Assembly: GCA_033439295.1 (NCBI GenBank)
Contig: JAVTLE010000001.1
Coordinates: 1-64,000, forward strand
DNA length: 64,000 nucleotides
Direction of reading: 5' to 3'
Source of the DNA: Deuterostichococcus epilithicus
Taxonomy: Eukaryota > Chlorophyta > Trebouxiophyceae > Prasiolales > Stichococcaceae
Positions 1-11,191 of this stretch are shown here, piece after piece (positions within the stretch are counted from its first letter, which is position 1; each line of letters opens with the position of its first letter). The translations under genes were made by a program, and so were the position numbers. Under the pieces are notes generated by a model. That model was given only the letters and a program-made list of their open reading frames with translations, did no database searches and had not been told where the DNA came from.

Positions 1-347
1 AAACCCTAAACCCTAAACCCTAAACCCTAAACCCTAAACCCTAAACCCTAAACCCTAAACCCTAAACCCTAAACCCTAAACCCTAAACCCTAAACCCTAA
101 ACCCTAAACCCTAAACCCTAAACCCTAAACCCTAAACCCTAAACCCTAAACCCTAAACCCTAAACCCTAAACCCTAAACCCTAAACCCTAAACCCTAAAC
201 CCTAAACCCTAAACCCTTATACCCTAAACCCTAAACCCTAAACCCTAAACCCTAAACCCTAAACCCTAAACCCTAAACCCTAACCCCTAANCCCTAAACN
301 CTAAACCCTAAACCCTAAACCCTGAACCCTGAACCCTAAACCCTAAA
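1..347. repeat. Telomere, (CCCTAAA)n, left chromosome end
   Basis: Near-perfect head-to-tail CCCTAAA units run from base 1 to about 347, so the G-strand repeat is TTTAGGG. The C-rich strand reads 5' to 3' inward, which is the orientation expected at the left end of a chromosome. Variant units are seen near 215-222 and in the inner 60 bases, where two CCCTGAA units and undetermined bases (291, 300) occur. Degenerate units next to unique sequence are usual for the inner edge of a telomere. Confidence 0.98.
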
Positions 348-1531
348 TAGCGGCGGCATTGACAGGCGATCTGGGGTGTTGCATTGCCAGGGGCACTGGC
401 GGCGAGTCGACCCTAGGGCAGCCGCTGCGGCAGACGATGCGCGCCGGCTCGCGGGCGCGCTCGTCGCACGCACCAAACCGCGGGAACGCGCGTGGCGGCA
501 GGGGCTGCACAGCGTGCGCTGCCAGGGCTGCGCCTGTGGCTGTGCCGGCAGTGCCGACGCTGATGCCGTCTCGGGCAGCCTCGGCAGTTGCGTCCAGGCG
601 GTGCGACATGCAGCACACTTGAAGTCAAGTGTAGCAGGCTGACTGAATGCCAGAAGACTCCCTCCAGGCTGCTTGNAACAGCGCACATCAATGATTTCTT
701 ACGAGGCAGACCTGCGCAAGCATGACTGGTCTCTGGGCGGCCCTCAGGACACTCATTTCAAAACACAGCCGCGACTGATCCCGCAGCGTGGCGCAGGGCT
801 GCAGAGCGAACGGCCGTGCTGCTGCTGCCGCCAGCCCGGGGTGCGCCGCCAGCAGCGCAGCGTCGGGCGCCGGCGCGCCACCGGTCCCATGCCCGGCAGC
901 AGTGGCGCCGCACCCGCCTTGTCATCCACGGACCAGTCGCCTGCGCCGTCACAGGGGCAACAACACCGGTCACGCCGCAATGCAGCCGCGATGCTGTGTG
1001 TGAGAAGCAGGCAGTGTCACTCACGTGAAGCGCCGCTCTTGGCACTGCCCAGTAGCAGGTGCTCAGAGGATGAAGGCATCGATTATGAGTTGATGTACTA
1101 CATCAATGACATTACGATAGTGTCATTGACAGGTGCGTCAGAACAAGGGCACAGCAGGCTCGCATGCTTTGATAGTAAAGGCAGACGCAACACTGTCAGG
1201 GGAGGGCGGCAACACTTTGGCCCCCGGAATCTTACAGCCAGTCGCTGGCACCCTTATGCCTTAAGCTTATTGATTTGGGTGTGGTAAGCGAGGCGCAAGG
1301 CAGACGCACACGCTACACAGCTTGCAAAACACAAGCACAAACGGCAGTCTGATGGTCAAAAGCAGAACATCACACAATAGCACCGACCCCTCTGATTGAG
1401 CAGTTGTTCGATCACAGGGCATTGTCAAGCCTCATCGGTAGTCCTTGTTGACCGGTCGCAGCTCGTCCATCACCTTCTTCGCTGCACAGCATTGAGCACA
1501 TATCATCACGAGGTACAGTATGAGGCATTGG
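348..1531. other. Subtelomeric sequence without a supported gene
   Basis: GC-rich unique sequence directly inside the telomere. Open frames of 60-204 codons exist on both strands, but they are Cys/Arg/Ala-rich, overlap each other and have no recognisable domain. An undetermined base lies at 676. I see no tandem satellite and no mobile element here. Confidence 0.5.
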
Positions 1532-4150
1532 TCAACCATTCAGGAACGGACTGAGGTGGGTGTGCATTCGATTACAGTGTGACGCCCAGCGACACGAAAG
1601 CACCATGAGCGGCCAGCACATCGAACAGCCCTCAACCTGGTAGTTGTCGATGACAGTCCTGCTCCTGACAGTCTTCGCACCGTTTTGCGGGTCGGCCTCG
1701 CGGCGCTTGCGGGCAGCCAAGCAGCGTGGCTTTGCTGCTGTTGCTGACTGGCTGGCATGTCCCTGGCCGCCGGCTGCGCCCGTGATCTGGCGGCGCTTCG
1801 GCCCGCTGGCAGCGGAGCCGCCGCCAAACAACAGGGCGCTCCTGCGGCAGCAACCGGCCGCACATTCCAGGTCATGCAGCCAGCAGCACATTTCAGGCCA
1901 TACAGCTGGCATGTACAGGCGGAAGAGAGATGACTTGTGTATATCAGTATGGGTCATCACACACCTGATAGCTGGGCTGCTGGGTGCAGCGGGCGTGTCA
2001 TCGTCACTGAAGGCCTGGAAGTCGTAAGGGTCGCCGCCGTCAAAATCAGCTGAAACCGGCTGAGCCTTGACTGCTGCCCCTTCTGCGCACGAGTCGAACG
2101 ATACCTGCGGTCGAATGCGCGACACGGTGAGCCAGCAGACTCATGGAGGAGGAGACCCCAACTCGGACCATGCATATCTCCGAATTGCTTTCACACGAGG
2201 CATCGGCGTGCTGCCGCTGGGCCGAGGTGAGGTCTGCTTGGGAAGCTGCTGGGCGCTCGGCAGGGTGTCACACTTCGACGCTTCCTCAAACAGGGCTGGG
2301 GTTTGCGTCACGGTGTTCACCTCAAGGCGTGCAACTGTGTTGCAGGGTGCCACAGCCTGCTGCAGCATCAAACCAGCAGCGCCCATGTCTGCCTCGGCCG
2401 CATGTGCCGGCTGCTGCACCTGCAGTGCAACGAACCAGTGAGCTCCTGATACCGCAAGGGTCGTCGTGCTCATCCGTGCGCGCTGCTGCTGCCGCACGAC
2501 AATGCAGGCCGTCAAGGCAGCACGGCCGACGTGAGGGGACGCTGGCTGGCGGTGCAACACACGCGACAGTTGCAGACACAGTAGGCAGGCTCAGGGTGTG
2601 AGTGGGTTTCGGGGCATTGTAGAGCATTCTGTCAATACTGGCTGGCAAAGTCTACCTGCACTGCCGGCGGCGCCTGCTGAGCAGTGTGCGGCGCCGACAC
2701 TGGGTGCGCTGCGGATGCTGCCGCCAGCACTTGCTGCGTCATTGCAGCAGCACACCCAGACCCCAAAGACGCAGCTCCACGTGCCGGCAGCCCGTCTTCC
2801 GCCCCCCCATGCACACCTGGAACGCAGAGGCTTCGATGTCAGCCGCAACTGCAATGATTCAGTCAAGGGCAGGCGTGCCTGGGAAGTGCAACAAGGCGCT
2901 GTGCGCATGCGCGGCATGTAGCCTGCTGACCTTGAGACGACAAGAAGCGGTGCAAGAGCTGGTCACAGAACATGCTCGCCAGGCTGCAGGGCACAGGGCC
3001 CGGGCTGCTGACCCAGCACAGCTGCGCGCTGCCCACCTGCTCGGGCAGCTGCGGGCGCGGTCGCGGCACCGGCGGCGTCGCCCTGCCACCCAGCTACCGG
3101 CGGCCGGGCGCGCTGCGGGTCGCTGACTGCGTGCCGCTCTTGCGCCTTCCTGGCAAGACGTGGACACGTCAGCACTGCGCAGCCGGCCAAACGAACAGGC
3201 TGTGGCTGCACTAGTCTGCGTTCCGAGTGTTGCGCAGGGCCATTACGCTTGCAGGCATCGCATCCGTGGGGTCGGTCTGCTCATTACTCATTGTAAATCA
3301 TGTTTGGCTGTCGCCAGATGCAAGCTGTGGATGCTCTCTGGAGTGGAGCGGCGTCACACCTTGCCATGCACATCGTGGCAGCACCTGCATGCTTGGGCAC
3401 TCTGAATTGTGCTGCACAAACCAGCACAGAAAGCTGGCACCGTGCTACCCTGCAACGAGCTGAGCGACGTGAGGCCAGCAGGGCGCAAAGGGTTTAAATG
3501 GACTCTGCCCACCTGACGGCCTTGGCCGCACGCAGCTGCCGCTCCCGCATGCAGCGCGGCACCACTGTGGGGATGAACACATCTTCGCCAGGATGGCTCT
3601 CCTGTTTGAAGCAGAACAGAGATTCGCACAGCACTGCTTCCTGTGCACCAGCAGTGGGCTGTGTATGTGACACGGCAGCCACTATCGCGATGCAAGGTGG
3701 GCCGCATGTGGAAGCATGTCCGAACGAGGCAGCGGCCTGGAGGTTCAACCAGTGTCTGCTGGACCCGGATCAGGCCAGCTGGTGACCGACTGGAGGGGCC
3801 AGCGCAAGAGACTTGATATGTGTTCAGGTAAGGCAGGCACAGAGCCACTGGCATCAGTTTGGCAGCGCACCGCATATAGCACGAGGTCCCGCGCCGACAC
3901 AGTCACCGCCTTCCCGACGCCGCTGCCCCGCTTTGCAGCTTCAAGGGCGGCTGCCGCAGCCCGCAGCCTGTGCGAAGCAGTATAGAAGGCGAGTGTCAGG
4001 TCCGAATACAAGGTCCGTGGACACTGGATCAGTGAGCGCAGAGCATAAGCAGGTGCTCCTCGTGCTCGTGTGTGCCCTTGGCGGCACCGTCTGCCCTGCC
4101 GCTCTTGCTGCATTTGACATGGGCTCAGGCGCAGATAATCTACAAGAGAT
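1532..4150 (-). CDS. Possible 3' exons of an unrecognised subtelomeric gene
   Basis: Several minus-strand stretches look coding and are bounded by plausible splice sites: about 4010-3830 (ends in a run rich in A, L and R after LYSDLTLAFYTASHRL), 3650-3494 (contains CFKQESHPGEDVFIPTVV), 2480-2141, and 2125-1990 (acidic, contains DFDGGDPYDFQAFSDDD). A basic stretch KRREADPQNGAKTVRSR lies near 1690. They may be the C-terminal exons of the Ala-rich gene just upstream or a separate gene. I recognise no family, and exon joining is not resolved. The acidic and basic runs would suit a nuclear protein, which is inference only. Confidence 0.25.
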
Positions 4151-7100
4151 GGCACGAAGCAGTGTCACAAGCGCATGAGCCCTGCCGGAAAGGGTGTTCA
4201 AACAGTGGCACCTGTCCTGCGGCGACGCTGGCACAGCTGCCGGAGCAGCGGCAGGCGCGGCCACGCGCTGTGCGGGCACAGCCGCCGGCTGCACACCGCT
4301 GGCGGGCGTCGCTGCTGCATGGAGGGCCGCGCGCCGCTGCGGGTGCCGCCGCGCGCCCTCTACACCAGCTGCCGGCACGGCCGCCGGCGCCGGGCGCCTC
4401 GCCTGGCCGGCGCCCTCGCACCGCTGCGGCGTACCCGTCAGCCGTGATCCCTGCGCCGGGCGGCTGCCGGCTGGCGCCCCTGCGGCCGTGCCGGCGCCGG
4501 CTGCAGCCATGGCGCCGGCTGCTGCGCTGCCCCGCCTGCCTGCCAGGCGGCAGGCACGCGGGCGGCCGGCGCCGCCAGCGCGAGTCCGCCGGGACTGTTT
4601 GGCGGGCCGGGCGCTGGCCGGCCCTGCTTTGCCGCCGCCGCCGCGCGGACCGCCGCCGCAAGTGCTGCATCCCTGCCAGGGCCGGTGCCCGCCGCGGCCG
4701 CAGCTCCCGGGNGAGGCCTCACCGCCCGGCCTGCTGTGGCGGTCGGCGGCGGCGGTGCGGCAGGGGGTGCCTGCGCTGCCCGGCGCTGTGCCGGCGGCTG
4801 CGCTGCCATCGCAGGCGCAACCGCCTCGCCGGCCCTGCGCTTTGGCGCCCGGTGCCGCACCAGNGACNTCACGCGGTGCGTGACCGGCTCACGACCCCCT
4901 GCGCCGGCTGCCGCCGCTGCTGCCGCCGATGTCAATGCGCCGCCCGCCAGCTGCGCGCCCACAGCCAGGCGCTTGGCGGGTGGCTGGGCTGTGCCGCTGC
5001 CGCCGTCCTCGCTGCCGGTGCTGACGCGGGGGCGCCTGCGCTTAGGGGCGACGTGGCGCCTGGGGATGCGCAGCTCCACAGACGGCGTCGGGCTGGCTGA
5101 CCATCGCGTCAGCCGCAGGCCCCGCCTGCCCGCCGCAACTGTGCCTGCGCCGCCGCCGGCAGCGCCGTCCTCGTCCGAGTCTGCGCCGGCGTCTGGCAGT
5201 GGTGGGGAGCTGTTGCGCATCGGCGCCGCCGCAGGCGGGCTGCCTGGCACCTCGGCTGCGGCGGACACATCCGCCGCCGCTGCTAGTGGTGCAGGCGATG
5301 GCTGGAATGACGCCGGCGGCTGGCTGTGCAGCTGGCTGCCGGGCGACAGGTACAGCGTGGGGTGCGCGCCTGCAGTGGACGGAGCTGCAACTCCCTTGGC
5401 AGGAGAGGCAATGCTGGCAGCTGCAACGGCTGGGGAGGCGGCGCCTGCGGCTGCGGCTGCGGCCGAGGCGGTTGCTGCGGGTGCAGCTGCGGCGGCGGGT
5501 TGGTCCGCTGGCGCAGCCTGGGCAGGCCTGGTCGGCAGGGGCTGAGGCTGCGGCGCCGCCTGAGAGACGGGTGGGCAAAGGCTGGCCGCTGCACTGGTGA
5601 GCGCANGCGCCGCGGCGGCCACCTGCTGCGGCTGCGNGGGGGGGGCGCCAGCGCCGCCGCCAGTTGTTCTGCAACCGCTGCTGCCGCTGCCGGCGATGCC
5701 AGCAGCTGTGCAGCACCGCTGGGCGCCGCCAACGTGCCTGCTGACGCAGGCAGTGGCTGCGTCAGGTGGCTTTCGCAGATGTCTCGCTGCGTGTCCGGGC
5801 ACGAGCCGCCGCCGCCGCCGTCACCATCTTGCGCGACCTGCTGCGTTGCCTCCATAGCGTCTTCCGCTGTCCCATCACCGCCATCTGCCAGCTGCGTTGC
5901 CGGCATGCCGCCGTCGGCTGCTGCTGACGCCGGCTGTGGCTGGTCGTCGCTGCCGGCTGCTATCAGCCGTGGCTGGGACAGAATGTCAGGCTCTGGCACC
6001 TGTGTATTGCTGGCAGGCGCGGCAGCCGCCTGCAGAGCCACCAGCGCCTTGGAGGCGGGCGTCTCCGGCACGGTCGCCGGCGGCGTGCCGCCAGACTCTG
6101 CAGCTGCAGCCTCTGGAATCTCGTCCAGGATGTCGCGGTCAGACGCCGCCTGTGGCTCGTCGCCAAGGACGGCGGCCCCCGCCTGCTCTGCTGCTGGCGC
6201 CAGCGGCGGCGCAGGCTGCGGCAGCTCAGCTTGCTGTGGTCCAGCAGGCTGCATGCTGGCTGCGAGTGCATCGGCAGGCGGTGCGACCTGCGCGGGCGGT
6301 GCTTCTGCGGGCGAGGCCGCCTGCACACGCGATGCGTCTGCGCCTTGCGCGGCTGCTGGCGCTGTCACCGGCGCTGTTGCCGGCACGGCTGCAGTGCTCG
6401 CTGCTGCGGCCTGCGCCGCGACCTCCCCAGCGCTGGGCGCCGCAGGCATGACCACCGCCGCCGCCGCCGCGGCTGGGGCAGCGTCCTCAGCGTCTGCGAC
6501 GCACGGAAGCGGCAGGTCGCTGAAGAGCTGTGTGATGCGCCGCGGGCGGGTGCGCAGCGCGCGCGGCGTCGGCTGGTCGGCGCTGCTGGCAAAGGCTTCG
6601 GCGGCGGTGGCCGGCGCGGTGCTGGCATCAGTGTCGGCTGATGCCCCAGCGGCCAGGCTCCCGAGCAGCGTGCTGTTCTGCTCCATCGCCGACACGTAGT
6701 CGGACATCGAGGCCTCCCTGCTGGCACGCTGCTGCACGGAGCTGCCGCCAGGCTGCGCCAGCGAGTAGAAGGAGTCGCGGCTCGGCGACGACGGCGGCGG
6801 CCCGGGCGACCCGCTGCCCATGCCGCCAGCAGTGCCGCTGCCGCTGTCGCTGCTCAGCACGGCAGTCTGGGCGGCNGCAGCTGCCNCCGCGACCGCCGCA
6901 TGCTGCTCTGGCTGCTCACCGCCAGGCGAGGGCGGGTCTGGTGGCGTTGGTGCTTGCGCCTCGGCAGCAGCCACGTCTGGCTCTGCTGGCTCCGTGGCAG
7001 GCAGGTCTGCCGCCGTTGCTGCCTCTAGCACCGCCTCTGCACCCTCAGTGGCTGGCGGCTCCTCCGACGGCTGCCGCGCCGTGCGCGTGACGGCGGCCGT

Positions 7101-10100
7101 GGAACCGGCCAGTTCGGTGGCCCGCATGGCCAGCTCCGAGGCCTCACCGCCAAGGCTGCTGCTGAAGGGCGGCGGTGCTGCCACTGCCAGCCTGCCGGCA
7201 TCGACCACTTCGGTGTCGGGGTATCTCGTAGGCAGCGCGCTGACTGCGGCGGGGCCTGCAGCCGATACTGGCAGAGCACCTGCGCCGGCGGCAGGCTGCA
7301 GGGGCGCGGCGGCAGCTGAGGCGGGCGTGGCCTGCGCTGGCGGCTGCAGGGTGCTGCCACGAGGCTCAGCGGCTGCCGCGGCGCCTGTTGCTGCGCCCGT
7401 GGCAGGGGCGGCCGCAGTCCCAGCAAGCTGCACTGGCAGCTGCGTCAACCCAGAGGCCGCAGGCTGCTGCGGAAGGGTCTCGAAGGGGCCAGTGGCTGCA
7501 AGTGTGGAGCTGCGAAGGCGCGAGGCGGCATGCGCCGCGGCCTGGCTGCGGGTCCGCCATGGCTGGCCGGCGGCCGCCGGCGCCGACTTGACAGCCGGTG
7601 CCACCGCCCGCGGCGCAAAGGGCGGCTGGTACAGCAGCTGCTGCCGTGAGGCCGCACGGCTGGCCCTTAGCAGAGCCTCAGCGCGGTCTGCTGGTGATCG
7701 CCAGGCCGGCTGCGGCTGCGGCGCCGGCACCGCTGGCCGCCGGTCCGACGTCGCCTGCGTTGCGGCCGGGAACAGCTTTAGCTGTGCGATGAATTCTCGA
7801 AGACGGCACTGCCCGCGACTCGCGGGTCGGCTGAGGTATATGCGCCGTGACAAGTGTGTTTGAAGTCGTGCGAAGCGCATGCACACAGTTGTTCACGTGC
7901 CGCACAGATGGTGTGGTGGATGTGCAGCTGCCACAACAAGCAACACATGCAATGGCCCCCACACGAGGGCGACACGCGTGAAGTCTGGACGGCGCAGATC
8001 GCGTTGCTTGTGCTACAGCGTAAAGTATCAGCATAAAAGTGTGCAGAGGCTTCTGGATGCATCGCAAACACAGCCAGCAACCGCACCGTCACTTCGTCGA
8101 CCAAGCCGGCGAGGCCTGCCATGGCCGCTGCGGCCGTGGCGCCAGGGTCTGAGCCGTCCCACTGGAAGGCCGCCGCCGACACTGGCGCAGAGACTGGCAC
8201 CGCCAGGTGGGTGTGCGAGGTTGCAGAGTCGATGGCCGGGCTGCCGGCCGCGGAGCTCGCCGCCATGGTGGACCCCGACAGCAGCAGTCGCAGCGGCGGC
8301 GCGGCGGAGGCGCCGCCGCTGCCGCCGCTGCCGTGCTGTGCTGCAGGCAGGGCGCTGCCGAAGGAAACGGAGCCTGGCAGAGCCACCTGCGCATGTAATC
8401 ACAGCATACATCAGCTGCCATGCAGCAGCGCCAACGGCTCATAGTTGGACGCCACGACTGCAAGAGCAGCAATGCTGCAGGTAGGCGTCCAAGCATGACC
8501 GGCGCCTGTTGCATTGGCAGAGGATGCAGCTGGGCAGGCGAAGCTGCACACGTTCTCCCTTTACGGGCACTTGCTGGCGGCAGCACCCACCTGGGTAGGC
8601 CGACCGGAGGGCGACGCACCGCCGGACAGGCGGCTGCGCCGATATGGCGAGGCGGGGCTGGCACTGCGGGCTGCCAGCGGCGACCGGGGCGGGTATGCTG
8701 CCAGGGTGGCCTGATCTCGCAGCTGCTCCTCCGCAGCTGACGAGCGCTGACCGCCTTTGCCACCGCTGCTTTCGGCTCGCGCTGATGCGGCCGGGGTGGC
8801 CGGCGCAGCAGCCGCAGCCTCGAGGCCTGAAGCAGGCCTTACCGGCCGACTGCCACCCGAGGCAGCAGCGGCACCGGCTGACTGCTTGCCGGCATTCGGA
8901 GAGGCGGCGGCGCCGGCATCTGCGGCGTCGCTGGCATCAAGCACGGCAAGAGCAGGCAGCGGCGCATCCGGCACTTCCCGCAGGCCCTCGCGCTCGCACC
9001 GCGCCCGCAGCTCTGTCAGCGCGAGGCCCGCCGCCTCTGCGGCGGGTGTGTGAATGGTTGAACCAAGGGTGTGCGAGGCTTCAAGTTCTGAAATGTGATG
9101 TGCCTGCCAGCATGCCTGTAGCTCCTTGTAGACAAGCACGGCGGCCAGGTAGGCGCTTGTTCTTGATCACAGGCTTTTCCCGGCAAGAGAATGATTCGAT
9201 GTTTAAGGACGGACAGCCTGACGGATGCTAGCAGAAGAACGAGTGTTCGACTCAGTATCTGCAGACAGCACACCTTCCAGCGCGGCGGTGGCTGTGGACC
9301 GGGGATGCGCTTGTAGCACGTGCCGTAAGGCCTCTACGTCAAAGCTCCCCACCTGGCGGCCGCCTGCGCATGCAAGGTCCAGAGGGTGGTCTGATGTCCC
9401 AGACCACCCGGTGTCTTCCGACATGGTTTGCGGCTCGGCTCACGGCTGAGGGGCTTGGAAGAATGCATCTTGGCTGCCATCCGCGCGTGAGCGCATCGAT
9501 CTGAGTTGACCAGGAGCATGCTGCAGCCATGAAGCCTTGGCGGGATCGTGGTGCGCCACCTTCGCCTGGCGCGCGCCATGCCGCGCAGACCTCGGCCACC
9601 AGCTCGCGACCCGCGGCGCACAGCACCTCGTGGCGGCCGCCGCCGCTGCGGGCCTCTGTGAGCGTCTCCGGCTCGGGCGCAGCAGACGCCGCCGCCGCCG
9701 TCACTTGGGCGCCGCACTCGAACATGCGCACCGCCGCCTCGTCGAAAGCGTCCCAACCCGGCAACACGCTGCGCAACTTGCGAAGCGCGGCCTGCACCGC
9801 ACAGATGAGTTCTGTAAGTTGTTCAGCCGGACACAAGCCAGCTCCTATGCGGTCGACTGCAGACTGAGCACAAGCTGCGCAGAGGCACGACTGGCAGCTG
9901 CTGCGGTTGAGCCCTGGTCCGTGGCGGAGCGCTGCCATGCTGCTGGCGACGTGAGACTGCATTTGTATGGACGGCAGGCTGGGTGTCCGTCTGCCTGGAC
10001 AATGCAACCGCAGCCTGCTGCATGGTGTGCGTGCTGTGACAGGCCCATCATGGAGACTGCAGATTGGCAAAGACGAGTCTGACCTCGGTTCTGATGGCGA

Positions 10101-10625
10101 TGTGCAGCCACAGGCGCTTGCTGTCAACGCCGTCCTGCGGCAGCGGCAACAGCTCGTCCAGCAGCTTGACAGCGCTTTCGTCCACCTCCTTCACCTGCAG
10201 GTAGTGCCACGCATGTGAACGGCAACCACGATGACCTGAAGGTGGTGCCACGAGCATGCATGGAGGTTGCTGACGCATGTGCGCCAGCGCTCGAGCAGAG
10301 GGCCGCTGTCCTGTTGCATGCAGGTGCATGCGCCCGAGAAAGCTGCACACCCGCGCCTTGTGCCGCAGCACGACGAGGTGCAGCGACGCGAGCAGCGCCT
10401 CCCGCAGCGGTGGCGCGAGCGGCACCCCCTGCGGTTCAAGTGCGCGCTGCAGGAGACCTGCACCAGCAGCGACGTCGGTGTCTCACGATAAGGTTCTGGT
10501 TCAAGGCAATGGTTTTGGACACGTCAGTGAAGCCTGGTCATATTTCGGGGTGCAGGCTGTGCCGACGGGATGCAGGTTGATGCTCTCACCTCTGTTTGCC
10601 GCATTGTCATTGGCGATGACACGAT
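4140..10625 (-). CDS. Large Ala/Pro/Gln-rich protein of unknown function
   Basis: A multi-exon minus-strand gene is likely. Less repetitive stretches lie at the 5' side: 10620-10565 (VDRVIANDNAANRG), 10480-10300 (LREALLASLHLVVLRHKARV), 10195-10050 (ending AIRTEVRLVFANLQ), 9850-9530 (LRKLRSVLPGWDAFDEAAVRM), 9360-9230, 9150-8580 and 8390-8050 (GLAGLVDEVTVRLLAVF). Then comes a single exon of more than 1000 codons, from about 7800 to 4440, that is almost all A, P, Q, S and E with a few acidic and basic clusters such as PKRRRPRVSTGSEDGG. The reading frame changes close to undetermined bases at 5606 and 5637 in a G-run, which looks like a base-calling error rather than a real break. The 5' end is unclear; an open frame extends back to about 11129, only 62 bp from the divergent glycosylase gene. 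No domain is recognised. A disordered nuclear or chromatin protein is possible but unproven. Confidence 0.4.
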
Positions 10626-11191
10626 CGACCAGCAGCATGGCTGATCAGCTGCCACTCCCAGAATACAGCACCCTTCAAAGTGCCTCGTTGCGGCCTGCGA
10701 GGGCTGCAGCTTTGCAACTCAGCGACTGCTACGAGACCAACATTACGCCCTCAGCTTTGGCTTCGAATCGCAGGCAGACTGACTCTCACATCGACGGCCT
10801 GCCATGATCACGAGGAGACGGTCAGCAGCGTGACTGGTTGTGCTGAAAGCGAGGCTGCTGAACTCGTATTTCCACGCAGCTCGAACCGCAGCGCGCACAG
10901 CACGGCGCGAGTTCCCCGCCACTGCGCTGCGTCGTGGCATCATCACATGCGCCAGCCCATAGTCCACATTGCATGCATGCACTGTTCCCTCAAACACGCA
11001 CAGAGGCACTGAGCTTGAACTTGCTCGCCGTTCTGGAGACGCCAAGCCAAACTCCACTTCAGCTCCAACCTGCAACTGGATCACCAAGGCTTTGTCCAGC
11101 GCCCACTCAGTACTGCAGTGTTTCAACATACTGAATCACGGCTCCGCTTCTGTTGCGCCTACAAGTGCTGCTTTGGCAGCCTTCCCGTTGG

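Noticed and set aside
5326-6699. 457-codon plus-strand frame rich in Ala, Gly and Cys
   Set aside because: It is the antisense shadow of the GC-rich Ala/Pro exon on the minus strand. Its Cys-rich content is what antisense of Ala/Gln codons gives.
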